Origin: Lichenostomus cassidix
Taxonomy: Eukaryota > Chordata > Aves > Passeriformes > Meliphagidae
DNA length: 64,000 bases
Assembly: GCA_008360975.2 (NCBI GenBank)
Contig: CM039182.1
Span: 149,300,656 to 149,364,655, forward strand
Direction: 5' to 3'
Within the stretch, counting starts at the first letter, position 1, and each line of letters begins with the position of its first letter. A program made the position numbers and the translations under genes. Under the pieces are notes generated by a model. The model ran no database searches and was not told the DNA's origin. It saw nothing but the letters and a program-made list of their open reading frames with translations. Of this stretch, positions 1-10,934 are shown piece after piece.

Positions 1-170
1 ATTAACCACCTGCTTAATGTTAATTAATTAACCTCAGGGGGACTCCTTGTGTGCTCAGGAGTTTGTTCTGTGCCTCAGCACTGTGCAGTATTGAGATGTG
101 GAGATGGCAAAACCTCTAGAAAAAGAAGAAAATAGGATTGGAGAGGACAGAAGGATGTTTCATCAGTAAG

Positions 171-318
171 GAGGAGGTCTAGATTGGATATTTGGGATTT
201 AAAAGACATGCAGATGTGGCACTTGGGAACATGGTTTAGTGGTGGAACTGGCAGTGCTGGGTTAACGGTTGGATTTGAGGATCTTAGAGGATTTTTACCA
301 CCAAATGATTCAATGACA
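171..318 (+). repeat. CR1 LINE 3' fragment
   Basis: It matches the bird CR1 tail: AGATTGGATATT, then ATGTGGCACTTGGGAACATG, then TTAACGGTTGGATTTGAGGA and a decayed ATGATTC end. About 100 bases expected between the first two blocks are missing, so this is an internally deleted copy inside TSNARE1 intron DNA. Confidence 0.85.
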
Positions 319-1620
319 GGTCAGTGACAGCACTGCCAGCTCTGCCACATGACTTTCCACCCAAAGGCTGGTTGGTGCATCACAAAGGCAGGTGAGTGGT
401 AGAGAGGGGAGGGCAAAAAAAAGGATAGACCTGATCCCTGGGAAAAAAAATGTTTGAAATAGTCATTTAACAATTGCTAAGTATTGAAATGATAATTAGG
501 TGATTTATACCTAGAGAACAATGCCAAGGATATCTTGCAGGGACTAATCTCATTTTGTTCAGTGACAAGATAACCAACCTTATCCAACCAGGAGAAAGAC
601 TCACCTGTGATATATCTTCAGTACAACCCTGGCCAGAGTCCCACACAAAACCTTCAGGAGAAACTGAGGGGAAAATGGTCTAAATGAAGTCACAGCCAAA
701 TTAAGCAGTGACCCAGCAGTCCCTTGAGCTCACCTGGAAGCAACGCACTGCTGGAATATGAAATTAACCTCACCTTTTCAGAGCTGGCATTTACCGTCCA
801 GGTTACAGTAAGGTTAATAAAAGCAGTGTTAAAAATTTCCTGGCTTGTGGCATTTTAATCCAAGCAATTTAAATTCTCTGATCTATATGCCTCCCATTGT
901 AAAGCAGGTTTTGTTCATTTTCCCCACAAAAAGATGGTTTTTGGGAAGACAGGTTGAACATGGTGGAGAGTGCGGGTTGCACACATCAAAACAGTAAGAA
1001 TCCAGGGTTTAATTCCTCCTGCTGTATGGTGTTCGGCCTCTGTTTATCTTAGACATGTCACACAACTTAAAAAATAATATTTTGAAGTCAATCTTTCCCA
1101 TTTCTCAGGTTTAAACTTAAAAACAAAAAGAAAAAATCCCTGAACAATAACTTTCTACTTCCTGCTTTCCAATTTGTTCATGCAACACCAATGCCCAGCT
1201 GAAGCCCAGAGAAGCTCCTACAAGGACACAGGGGAACACAGAGAAAAATGGCTGATATTTTGGAGCAGAATGAGGTTTTCTGACTGTAGAAAATTACAGT
1301 TTTCTGACACTGAGGTGTCCAAGGCAAACCAAATTGCCAAAAGCATTGTCTTGGGATTCCTCTCCAAATTGCTGCAGATGAAATCTGTGGATCTCTCTAA
1401 TTAGGCTGGTCAGGTTAACCTCCACATGGCCTCAGGATGGGCTGTAAATCCATCCATCATCACATCAGCCCAGAGCCAAGGGGATCACCTTCACCTAATT
1501 AAACTTTCCCATCCTGGCAGCACATTTGGATCGAGCATGGAAGAAACAGAGCCAAGACAAACAGATGCATAAGGACAGAGGAAACCCCCATGGTAATATC
1601 AATTTTCATGAAACAAAAAC
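319..1620. other. Intronic stretch without recognised elements
   Basis: AT-rich unique DNA lies on both sides of the candidate exon at 605-663. A 76-codon plus-strand frame at 1174-1404 resembles no family I know. A second GTGAGC-type minus-strand donor near 730 has no convincing partner acceptor. Confidence 0.5.
605..663 (-). CDS. Candidate second coding exon of TSNARE1
   Basis: The 59-base segment has an excellent acceptor (CATTTTCCCCTCAG) and an excellent donor (CACAG followed by GTGAGTCT). It starts in the phase left by the TSNARE1 exon at 4293. Joining that exon's spare G to the leading TT gives Val, and the frame then reads SPEGFVWDSGQGCTEDISQ and ends in phase 0. Human TSNARE1 has a short stretch, LPSEGFSLEPP, just before its SNARE region that is faintly similar (SPEGF against SEGF). 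The phase match, strand and position downstream of the start exon support it. The weak similarity and small size leave it uncertain. A frame starting at the first base of the exon is also open, and it gives a less convincing peptide. Confidence 0.35.
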
Positions 1621-1624
1621 AGAG

Positions 1625-1735
1625 AAAACCAAACAAAACCAAACAAAACCAAACAAAACCAAACAAAACCAATCAAAACCAGACAAAACCAAACAAAACC
1701 AAACAAAACCAATCAAAATCAATCAAAACCTAATA
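1625..1735 (+). repeat. (CCAAACAAAA)n tandem repeat
   Basis: About ten copies of a 10-base unit, CCAAACAAAA, with single-base variants (CCAATCAAAA, CCAGACAAAA). It explains the lysine/asparagine-rich frame that crosses it. Confidence 0.9.
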
Positions 1736-1890
1736 TCCCTTTTCTTTGCTCTCTGTATTACAGATGAAGCAGTTCCACACCCATCAGTTTTGTTTCTGCA
1801 GTATCTAAGGGTTTTCTGTTGGATATCTGAGTATTGCCATGGAACAGCTGGACAGCAGTTGGACATTAACTTCCTGCAGGGATACCTGGC

Positions 1891-1919
1891 TTTATTTATT
1901 TATTTATTTATTATTTATA
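1891..1919 (+). repeat. (TTTA)n microsatellite
   Basis: Seven TTTA units with one interruption, close to a plausible but unpaired plus-strand acceptor at about 1763. Confidence 0.85.
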
Positions 1920-2218
1920 GGGAGAGGGACAGGTTTAAAGCACACCCAGAACATTCCCATCAAGGTCTGCCCCTGCTGAGAGCAGACACAGAACTCTGAC
2001 AGGAAGGCCATGCTCCTTTGTTCCATGATCTAATACAAAAAGCAGCTTTTCTTAGCAAACCAGTCATCCATCGTCCAGAAGCAGGAGGCAGATAATTAGT
2101 GTTGCATTACCCTCTCCTGACACTTAATTAATGGCAATATTTGGGGATGCTATGACAAAAGGCATCCAATGTTTCAGCCTGCCGTGGTGAAGGGATGCAG
2201 GCTCAGATGAGCATGGAA

Positions 2219-2570
2219 CAGAATCTCAGAATGTCAGGTTGGAAGGGAACCTCAAGGATCATCTGATCCAACCTTTCTTGGCAAAAGCACAGCCTAGACA
2301 AGATGGCTCAGCACCCTATCCAGCTGAACTTTAAAATTCTCCAGCATTCAGGAATTCATCACTTCCCTGGGGAGATTACTCTAAGGGCTGATTGCTCTCA
2401 ATGCAAAAAATTTTCCACTTGTCTGAGTCTGTGAAAACTGAATTTTCCCAGGAGTGACTTGCATCCATTACCCCTTGTCTTTTCCATGTGAAAAGGGAGT
2501 TTTCACCCTGTTTGTAGCCACCCTTTCAACAGTGGGACACAGTGATAATGTCTAAAATCTTCTTTTCTAA
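2219..2570 (-). repeat. CR1 LINE fragment, older subfamily
   Basis: The plus strand reads the complement of CR1: GTTGGAAGGGAACCTCAAGG, ATCATCTGATCCAACC, then CATTACCCCTTGTCTTTTCC and AAAAGGGAGTTTTCACCCTG. It diverges more than most copies here and its TTGTAGCCACCC block points to an older CR1 lineage. Confidence 0.85.
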
Positions 2571-3789
2571 GGGCTGACTGAACCCACCTCTGACTGAGAC
2601 ACAGAGAAAGGAAATTTCTCCAAAGTTTCCTTTGGAGAAAGTGCCTTGGCCAATGCTAACAAGTCCCTCCCCTTGCAACCCTTTCCACAAGGATGCTTAG
2701 TTAAAGGACCAACCAATTCTGGCTGGCTGGGAAAATCCACCCTGGAAGACCCTGCAGATGTGTCCATGGCAATGTCACTGCACAGAATGTGTGCAAGAGA
2801 AGAGAAACCAGCACTCAACTCCCAGCCATAATCCAGAGCATCAACAGGCACTGGTGGGGCAGCCAACACTCAGTGGCTGTTCCAAAAAAGCTGATTTTTC
2901 CACACCAGCTCCTCTTTGCTATCTACTAAGGGTGGCTTCAGCATTACAGCTTTGACTGCCAAGCCATGGGCAAGCTGGGCACAATGAGGGATCTCTTCAA
3001 ATATTTAGAGATTTCAAGTGTCTTGAGTTATTCTGTGAATTTGCATTAAAAAGAGTATTTTTTTCATACAACACAATAAATACTCATTTTTTTTTAACCT
3101 AAGCTACAATGCACTGACAGTCATCATTTGTCTAGTCCACATTTCAATTCCTTTTTCTCATGGTTCTTTGATTGTGCCCAAGTATCTCATTCTTCCTTGC
3201 TTTTATGCCTTTAATTTTGCCTTGTAGAATAGCCTAAAAATCACTTTTTACAACTGAACAGACAACTTATACTTACTTCAATACCTTCTTCCTGTTTGAA
3301 AAAAAAATCAAAATTAAACCCCAAATTTGTAAGAAAACAGAAACCCAAGAGAAACCTCTATGAGGTTTTTTTTATATTTCCATCCAGGAAGAACAGCTAT
3401 TTGCAAAATAAAGAAATGCTTCCCAAAGAACATTTGCAACCCTCAAAACATGAACACCAAACCAGGCTGTGTCAATGAATAGCCCAGTTGAAACTAAAGG
3501 GAAGGGGAGAGAGGGGTGATGTTCTTCCTTGGTGAAAAAAGGAAAACAGAGCCCTTTGCATTGTTCCAAGAGCTCCTTTCCTGAGGTTTCTGCCAGTTTG
3601 AACTCCCAGTTGTGTCTACACCAGAGCCACCTTCCAGTGCAAACCAGACCAAGGAATGTAATGAAGGATAAATTTCAGATAAAAAGACTTTCTCAAAGGC
3701 AGACTAGATAAGCTCAGATCAGCCCTACAGCTTAAAAAAATGACACAAAGAAAGAATCCATGGGCATTTGCAAGTCACTGTTTATGGTT
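2571..3789. other. Intronic stretch, no recognised repeat
   Basis: Unique AT-rich DNA. It contains a 15-base minus-strand segment at 3276-3290 with a long T-rich acceptor and a perfect GTAAGT donor (see findings). No conserved protein frame is evident. Confidence 0.5.
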
Positions 3790-3933
3790 TCAGCATTTCC
3801 TGAGTGAGTTTTTGATCCTGTGTGCCACATCCAAGTATGTTTCCCGGTTAGCAGTTTCCACAGCAAAGTTGTTCTCTGGGAAAGCACAGCCCATTTTGTA
3901 CATTTTTCCATCTACTCCCACCATCAGCCAGCC
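3790..3933 (-). other. Exon-like segment ending in a stop codon
   Basis: After the acceptor GGTTTTTCTAG the minus strand reads 47 codons to TGA. The peptide begins GWLMVGVDGKMYKMG, contains FPENNFAVETANRETYL and ends RIKNSLRKC. The composition looks protein-like and the segment starts in phase 0. It lies inside TSNARE1 intron 1, is out of phase with the TSNARE1 exon at 4293, and matches no family I recognise. It could be the last exon of an unrecognised minus-strand transcript or a chance frame. Confidence 0.2.
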
Positions 3934-4248
3934 CTAGAAAAACCATTGAGATGAATTTCTTGGGAAGGGGATGGGGAGATGAGAAAAGACACCAGCCAAT
4001 TTAGAGAATATTCTGCATTTCTCCTTCTGATCCCCCAAAATTCCTCCAAAATCCTCGTCAGTGCTGCTCTCCCATGTTGCAGCCTCAAATCCTGAGCACG
4101 GTGAGATGTTGGGCCTCAATCACACAAATCAAACTCAACAAGTTTGGTTTTCACCTTTGAAAATGAGGGTCAGAAATGACCCCTGGTGTGGGTGGGATAT
4201 TTATACAGCAGCCACGCTGAACCTGAGCAAGTGAAACTCCAGTCCTCA

Positions 4249-4449
<201 letters not shown>

Positions 4450-4889
4450 TTAAAAGTCAGTTAAACCCCAACAGGCTAAGAAAAAAGAGGACAAAGGCAA
4501 ATAGAAGATGCAGGGCAATCTCCAAACTTCAGGATGCCCACCTGCAAAAAAAAATTAAAAGCACTAAAATCCAGATCTTCTGGACTACAAATGATCTTGA
4601 GGGCAAGCAAGTCATTTGACCTCCCTGTGTCTTATTTTCTCCACTGATAAAGGGCAACTTTTAATTCCTTGCTGTTCACAAAGTGCTTTGAGATCCTGAG
4701 CTGGAAGGAAAAGACTTAAGCACTCGATCAAGAAAAGGTAATGTTGTCTTCTGGAACATTACCAGTACACAGCTGGCTGGAGTCAATCCATCACACTGCA
4801 GTCTTGATGAGCTCTCAAAAAAGACAGTTTGCTGCTATAAGCTCCTGGGCTTCCCATAGAAATATTGGAGTTACTTTGCCTTGCTGGTT

Positions 4890-5276
4890 AAAAAAAATAA
4901 AACAAAATAAAACAAAACAAAACAAAACAAACAAAACAAAAAACAAACTAAACCAAACAAACAAAAAAAAAGAAAACAAAAAAAACCAAAAAAGAAACAA
5001 AAAAGGAACACCTCCATAACCCCTATAAAAAGCAAACACCAAAAAACAAAACAAACAAAAAACAAACCAAAAAAATCCCAAACAAAAACAAAAAAACCCA
5101 ACAAAAAAACGCAAACAAGAAAACCAACAAAAAACCCACAACAAAACAAAGAAATCCCACAAAACCCCAACTAACCAAAAAAACAAACAAAAAAATAATC
5201 CAAAAATACCCCAACAAAAAATTAAAGAAAAAAAATCACAAGAAAACCCAAACCAAACCAAACAAATAAAAAAATC
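4890..5276. repeat. A/C-rich (CAAAA)n-like low-complexity tract
   Basis: Nearly 390 bases made of A runs separated by C or CC, with very little G or T. The complementary strand yields long Phe-rich open frames that are purely compositional. Confidence 0.9.
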
Positions 5277-5304
5277 CCCTCAAGGCCTGAGGTAGCAGCA
5301 GCAG

Positions 5305-5353
5305 AATAATAAATAAATAAATAAATAAATAATAATGAATGAATAAATAAATG
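5305..5353 (+). repeat. (AAAT)n microsatellite
   Basis: Imperfect AAAT repeats with AAT and GAAT variants, immediately following the CAAAA-rich tract. Confidence 0.85.
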
Positions 5354-5676
5354 CAACAGTCAGAGAAAGATTTCTTCCTCCTTCCCACCTCCTCATCCAC
5401 AAAAATTTCTCACCATGGCCTCAGACATCCTCCAGCATGTCAACAGAGCCCCAGGACTTTGATACCAAAACAGTTCAACTCTGAGGCAAGGAGATGATGG
5501 CAGCAAAGGAAGAGACGAGATAAAGGTGCTGCATCAGTTGGGACATGATAAAGGACCAAATGCAACTGCTGCTTTTTCACTCCAAGGCTATGACAAAACA
5601 CCCCAAATTGGTGTGTCTACCCCAAAAATGGTTATAGTCCAACAAGCATTGCAACCCTTTTGGTGTGATGGCAAAC

Positions 5677-6102
5677 TCAGAATGGTTTGGGTTGACAGAG
5701 ACCTTTAAAGATCATCCAGTCCAACCTCCCTGGCCTTAAATGTTTCCAGTGATGAGGCATCCTGGTCCAGCCTTTTACTCACCTCACCATAAAATAAAAT
5801 TCATCATTATAACTATTCTGTATCTACTCTCTTTTAGTTTAAACCTATTTTCCTGTCACTACAGGTGCTGCAAAAAAGTCTGTCCCCACCTTTCTTATAA
5901 GTCACTTTCAGTAGTGAAAGTCCACATTAAGGACTCCCCAGAGCCTTCTCTTCTCCAGGCTGAACAATCCAAACTCTACAGCCTTTCTTCACAGCAGAGC
6001 TGGTTCTCTCTCTGATAATTTTCATGGCCTCCTCCAGTGCTGCTCCAACAGATCCATGTTCTTCTTGTACTGAGAAAGATGTTGGGGTGTTAGGCTGGAT
6101 GA
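5677..6102 (-). repeat. CR1 LINE fragment
   Basis: It begins AGAATGGTTTGGGTTG with ATCATCCAGTCCAACC and runs through CAGAGCCTTCTCTTCTCCAG and CAACAGATCCATGTTCTTCT. It is one of the longer copies, with a degraded middle (5770-5870). Confidence 0.85.
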
Positions 6103-6763
6103 CATGATCCACGATGCTTCATTCTGGGCTTGGATATTCAGATTTCTCATGTCCTGGGCCAGCCAGTGTCCCTCTGATAGGCAAAAAACTGGGAATGGCT
6201 TCCAGTTTCTGTGGACCATGACCATGTGTCACATGATGGGCACATTCACAGATATCTCAGGGAAGAGCTAAAGTCTCTTTTGGGATCCAATGACACTGAC
6301 ACAGCTGTTCCTTTGGTTTGTCCTCCATGGAAAGCAAAGCACCAGAACATCCCAGTTCTGCACTGTACTGGGAGCAGCCAAATGGCCTCAGGCACCTGTT
6401 GTACTTCAATCTCGTTTTTTCTTTCAGAGTTTCAAAACCAAGCAAAAAAAAATCAGCACTGAGATTCACCAGACAGCAAAACTCCAGGACTAAAAGAAAT
6501 CACTCACTATCCTCCTTTAATTGGGCCAGACACATGAAAGAGGATGAAAGTGCAACTGCCTTGAGAGAGCAATGGTTGGGAGCTAAATCCATTAAAAGTA
6601 CAGAAAATCCAGAGTGCAGCTTCCCCAGCCAGCCTCAGTGTACCACATACACACATAATTGGCATCTGAGGCTGCAGGTGCCCCCAGGCCAGAAATCCTT
6701 CATTTTAGGGGAAAAGCCTTCAATCCAGAATTATGGCAGCCAAGCTGTGAGAACCTGAGCAGC

Positions 6764-7001
6764 CAGAGGGAGGGTAGGTTTAGATTGGATATTGGGAAGA
6801 AATTCTGTATTCAGAGAGTGGTGAGTCACTGGCACAGGTTTCCCAAAGAAGTTGTGGCTCTCCCATCCCTGGAAATGTTCAAAGCAAGGTTGGATGGGAC
6901 TTGGGGCAACCTGGGATAGTGGAAGGTGTCCCTGCCCATGGCAGGTGGGGTTGGATGATCTTTAAGGTTCCTTCCAACCCAAACCATTCTATGATTCTGT
7001 G
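6764..7001 (+). repeat. CR1 LINE 3' end
   Basis: Good copy: TTTAGATTGGATATTGGG, CCCATCCCTGGAAATGTTC, GTGTCCCTGCCCATGGCAGG and terminal CCATTCTATGATTCTGTGG. It is truncated at its 5' end. Confidence 0.9.
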
Positions 7002-7184
7002 GTGTCTTGGTGGAAATTCTTGATCACAACCACTGAACATTACAAGAATCAGTTGAAGATTCATATGGGGAGTCTGTGATAGACTTGGGAACAAACCTCA
7101 CCTCTCCCAGGTCTCAGGTGAGCTCAGAACTACCAACACAACCTTCATCACAAAATGCAACCTGAAATCCAGCAAAACTCTTAC

Positions 7185-7225
7185 CTGGGAAAATCTGGGC
7201 ACATGGAAGACAGTTACAGGGAAGT
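7185..7225 (-). other. Exon-like segment, 41 bases
   Basis: It lies between a pyrimidine-rich acceptor region (CCTTACCCCTGCCCAGAG) and a strong GTAAGAG donor. Read from phase 1 it gives (D)FPVTVFHVPRFSQ and ends in phase 0. The incoming phase matches the segment at 14263-14379 and the outgoing phase matches 3790-3933. The acceptor is ambiguous (CAG or AG two bases on). No homology is recognised. Confidence 0.18.
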
Positions 7226-7956
7226 CTCTGGGCAGGGGTAAGGAATCATTTTATTTTCTTTATCTCCCACAGTTTAAGACCACTGCAAGCAGGGATGTGG
7301 GACAACCAAACAGCTTGAAAACACAGAGATTTCTCCTGAGCCATCCTTCCTCTTTGGAGATAAGCAAGTGGAAACATTTCCTGCTATGACTTCCCCAAGG
7401 CCACAGACAGCAAACATGGAGTGAAAGTCTACACCCTGTTGTAAAATGATTTGATTACAACTGGGCAAGGGTAGTTTTGGCAAACAGTGAATGTGTCTAT
7501 TTTTTCTCCAACAGAGTGGTGTGAAAGGGGGAGAGAAGGACGGCTTTTAGAGCACTCTAAGTATTTCATGTTGATTTCTCATTTTCAGAATGTGTTTCCA
7601 TTCTAAAGCTTTTTCTCCTTGTAAGGAAGGAAAAACTGAAAACGAAGTATTTTGTTGTAGCTTAACCAATGTTTTTAGCAGCAGCCACCTCCCACCCCAT
7701 CCTACCAAGCTATTGAAATGTCCCTTATTCACACAGCTCTGGAGCCACATCCTTATCCCACAGTAATATATTTACAGGAAAATTTAAGAGCACATCTAAA
7801 TGCCTTTAATTTGATTGGCAATAAAAGCATTTCCCTCCCCATCCCCATGGCACTTCCCAAGTCTTTTGTCTACTGCTCCTTGGGGACACTTGTCCAATTT
7901 ACTGTGAAGGCAGTTTGTACAAATTGGAACAAGCATTTCCTAACGTAGTAGACACA

Positions 7957-8001
7957 GGAGGGAAAAAAAAAGAAAAAGAAAAAGAAAGAAGAAAAAAAGA
8001 T
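7957..8001 (+). repeat. A/G-rich low-complexity tract
   Basis: Runs of A broken by single Gs (GAAAAA units). Confidence 0.8.
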
Positions 8002-8362
8002 TTTATCACAGCTTTATCCTCATCACCTAAAATACAAATAAATAACCACATCCAAGACAGTCTTAAAGGACATCCATTCTGCCAGGGGCATGAATTTGTA
8101 TTTTAATGAATGCAACTACTTCTTGCTTTGTATATCCTGTAGAAGTCAATCATGCAATCACTAGAATAGTAGGATGTAGGATCTCAAGGAAAGAGTTGGT
8201 CCATATTACTTGGATGGGGAAGTATACTGGCAAGTAAAACCAAGAAGGTAAAATAATTTGAGAGTTCTACACCTATTCATTCTCCATTTAGAGACACTCA
8301 GATAAGCAGCATTAGTGGGAATGAAAGGTGAGATTTCAGCGTGGAAAAAATAGGTTGTTTAG

Positions 8363-8401
8363 TATTATTATTATTATTATTACTATTATTTTACTATTAC
8401 A
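8363..8401 (+). repeat. (ATT)n microsatellite
   Basis: About eight TTA/ATT units, then two ACTATT variants. Confidence 0.85.
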
Positions 8402-8641
8402 TCTCGATCATTAAACTGTTCTTATCTCAACCCACAAGCAGTCTCACTTTTACTCATCCACTTCTTTTCCACCAGCCTGCTGGGGATGGTGAGGGAGTGG
8501 CTGTGGGGAGCTTATTTACCAGCTGGAATTAAACCACAACAGCACTTTGGACAAATTATATGTATTTAAAGTTATTTTGGCTGAGAAAGACATGAGCATA
8601 CTGGAAAAAAATGGGAAAGGAGGATAAACATGGATATAGTG

Positions 8642-9119
8642 GAGTGAATCCAGCAAAGGACCATAAAGGTGATTAAGGGATGGGAGCATCTCCTGTAAGA
8701 GGAGACGTTGAGGGAGTTGGAACTGTTCACCTGGAAGAGAAGGATGTGGTGGTATTAAGGTGAATAAATATCTGATGGAAAGAAGCAAACATGATGGAGC
8801 CAGACTCTTCCTGGTGGTGCTCAGTGACAGGACAAGAGGCAAGGGATTGAAATATAGGAAATTCTGCTTCAAAAAGAAAAAAAACTGTTTGTTTTGGGGT
8901 TGCAGTGGCTTTTTTGCTTAGTTTGTGGGGTTTTTTAATGTTGAGAGTCACCAAACATCACCACAGCTGCACAGAGAGATTGTGGAGTCCCCATTCTTGG
9001 GGATATTGAAACCTGACTGATCATGTGCCTGAGAGACCTGCTCTAGGTGACCCTGCTCTCAGGAGGGGTTGGACAAGATGACCTCCAGAGGTTCTTTCCT
9101 CCCTCTGGGATTCTGCAGT
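8642..9119 (+). repeat. CR1 LINE fragment with replaced interior
   Basis: It starts GAGTGAATCCAGCAAAGGAC and carries GTGGTGCTCAGTGACAGGAC, then CTCTAGGTGACCCTGCTCTC and GATGACCTCCAGAGGTTC, which is the CR1-Y/X-type tail. Between about 8873 and 8965 the expected CR1 bases are replaced by unrelated G/T-rich sequence. Confidence 0.85.
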
Positions 9120-9510
9120 TTTCCTCCTGTGATGCCTGAAACAGCATGAGAGTCATCCATGGTCCTCTTGGCAGACTGGAGGACCCTTACTGTGCCTGTT
9201 TACTAAACAGGTGGAGAAAAAGAAGAGCAAGAAAATTACAAACCCACCAGTTGTTTGGGTTTTTTCCCCATTGCCTGTAAAAACACTGGAATTAAGCCAC
9301 TGAAATATGTGATTGTGAAAACCAGAATTACAGTCACTATGCAGCTGGCAAGAAGTCATATCAAACCAACCTTCAACTCTTTATAGAAGTTAGCAGAGGA
9401 GTGGAGTTAGCTGAGAAATGGCTGTGATTGCTCTGTTATGCTCTCATGTTTGCATGGCCAAAGAAACTGATTGGAGGTGCAGGGAAATTTTTATTTTTTA
9501 AGTTAGAAAA

Positions 9511-9790
9511 ATCATAGAATCATAGAATGGTTAGTGGTGGAAGGGATTTTTAGGGCCCTTCCACCACAAACCATTCTTTGATTCTAGTTCCAACCCCATG
9601 CCATGGGCAGGGACATCTTCCAGTGGTCCAGGTTGCTCCAAGCCTCATCCAAATTGGTCTTGAACAATTCCAGGGATGGGGCAGCCACAGATTTTCTGGG
9701 CAACCTCTGCCAGGGCCTCAACACCCTCACAGGGAAGAGTTTCTTTCTAATACCTAATCAAAACCTACACTTTTTCAGTTTAAAGCCGTT
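9511..9790 (-). repeat. CR1 LINE fragment with terminal inverted duplication
   Basis: It starts ATCATAGAATCATAGAATGG and continues through CATGGGCAGGGACATCTTCC and GGGATGGGGCAGCCACAG. The first 76 bases fold into a hairpin because the terminal block is repeated in inverse orientation (separate entry). Confidence 0.9.
9515..9586. repeat. Inverted repeat, 31-base arms
   Basis: The left arm at 9515-9545 (TAGAATCATAG to GGAAGGG) pairs with the right arm at 9556-9586 with two mismatches. The loop is 10 bases, 9546-9555. The left arm is the CR1 3' end, so the right arm appears to be a local inverted copy of it. Confidence 0.85.
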
Positions 9791-10101
9791 AAATGCTCCC
9801 AGTGAACAGTTGCCATAACCAAAGATCAATCTATGAGGTGCCATCAAGCTCTGCTCTCCCCGTGTGAATCTTGAGCAGTGATGGAATAGGAATTACCCTC
9901 ATCAAACACACACAGAACACCCAACAGGGGAATGAGAGGAGAGCTCAAACCTCCAGAACAATCTTAACAAAATCAGAAACGATGTTCAACAAAGAAAATA
10001 AGGCACTGCTTAATCCAGGTCAACTGCAGGGGCCTGAACTTAGAAAGAGCAAACAAGAGCACCAACAGAGGATGGGGAGCTGCTGGCCAGTGCTGTGGAG
10101 A

Positions 10102-10316
10102 GGGATGGATGGAGGGATGGATGGATGGATGGATGGATGGATGGATGGATGGATGGACAGCCGGAGGGATGGATGTATGGTTGGATGGAGGGATGGATGG
10201 ATGGAGGGATGGATGGATGGATGGTTGGATGGAGGGATGGATGGATGGGTGGATGGATGGATGGACGGACTGATGGATGGATGGTTGGATGGATAGATGG
10301 ATGGATGGATGGATTC
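10102..10316 (+). repeat. (GGAT)n tandem array
   Basis: About 215 bases of GGAT/ATGG units with recurring GAGG, GTTG, GGTG and GACG variants, giving a loose higher-order pattern. It explains the Trp-Met-Asp-Gly and Ile-His-Pro-Ser frames on the two strands. Confidence 0.95.
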
Positions 10317-10550
10317 CACAGACTTCAAGCTGAACACGAATCTGCAGTGACATTTCCTGTAACAGTGGCAGGCATCATCACGCGATGTATAAATAGGATT
10401 ACAATCTTCTCAACAAGGAAAGCAAACATTTTGCTTGACCTCACACTGTGGAATCCTCAGCTGTGGGCAACAAGCCCCAGCAAAGATTTTTGTCAGAGAC
10501 TGAAGAGAATCTAGAGGGAACTCAGAGAATGACAACAGGTCAAGAAAACT

Positions 10551-10740
10551 TAACTGATAGGAAAGACTGAGTAAATGGAGTTGCTTTTCCTATAGAAGGG
10601 AAGATTGATTGGAAGACTTAATCCTTCAATTCTGCAAGGCTGCTGCAAAAAGACAGGGAGGAAAACATTCTTTTCATTCCTGTTGGGCAAGACAAGGGAA
10701 TAGCTCTAAACCAAAGCTGGAAAGATGAATTGAGACATAG
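10551..10740 (+). repeat. Ancient CR1-like fragment
   Basis: Weak resemblance to the region just 5' of the CR1 tail: AGGAAAGACTGAGTAAATGG, CAAGGCTGCTGCAAAAAGA and GGGCAAGACAAGGGAATAG. It is much more diverged than its neighbours, so the subfamily and exact ends are uncertain. Confidence 0.45.
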
Positions 10741-10832
10741 GGAGAGCCTATGAGAAGGATAGAGGATCTCTGGGAACTGGCAACATGGAAAAAGGTCTTC
10801 CTACACCTGGAGGTGATAAAACCAGCCAACAC

Positions 10833-10934
10833 TGCTCAGGGTCCAGTCCTGTTTAACATCTTCATTGATGACCTGGATGATTGGGCAGAGTCTATCCCCA
10901 GCACAATTGCTGATGCTACCAAACTCAGAGGAGT
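10833..10934 (+). pseudogene. CR1 ORF2 reverse-transcriptase relic
   Basis: The frame reads QGPVLFNIFIDDLDD, then STIADATKLRGVA. In intact CR1 reverse transcriptase the first block precedes the catalytic FADDTKL box. Here that box has become IADATKL, with one catalytic Asp lost. Only about 34 codons remain, so this is a dead remnant. It abuts an oppositely oriented CR1 copy. Confidence 0.75.

Noticed and set aside
4815..5261. 148-codon minus-strand frame rich in Phe, Cys and Leu
   Set aside because: It is a translation of the CAAAA-rich low-complexity tract and has no domain.
9973..10353. Long frames reading Ile-His-Pro-Ser or Trp-Met-Asp-Gly repeats
   Set aside because: They are the six-frame shadow of the GGAT array.
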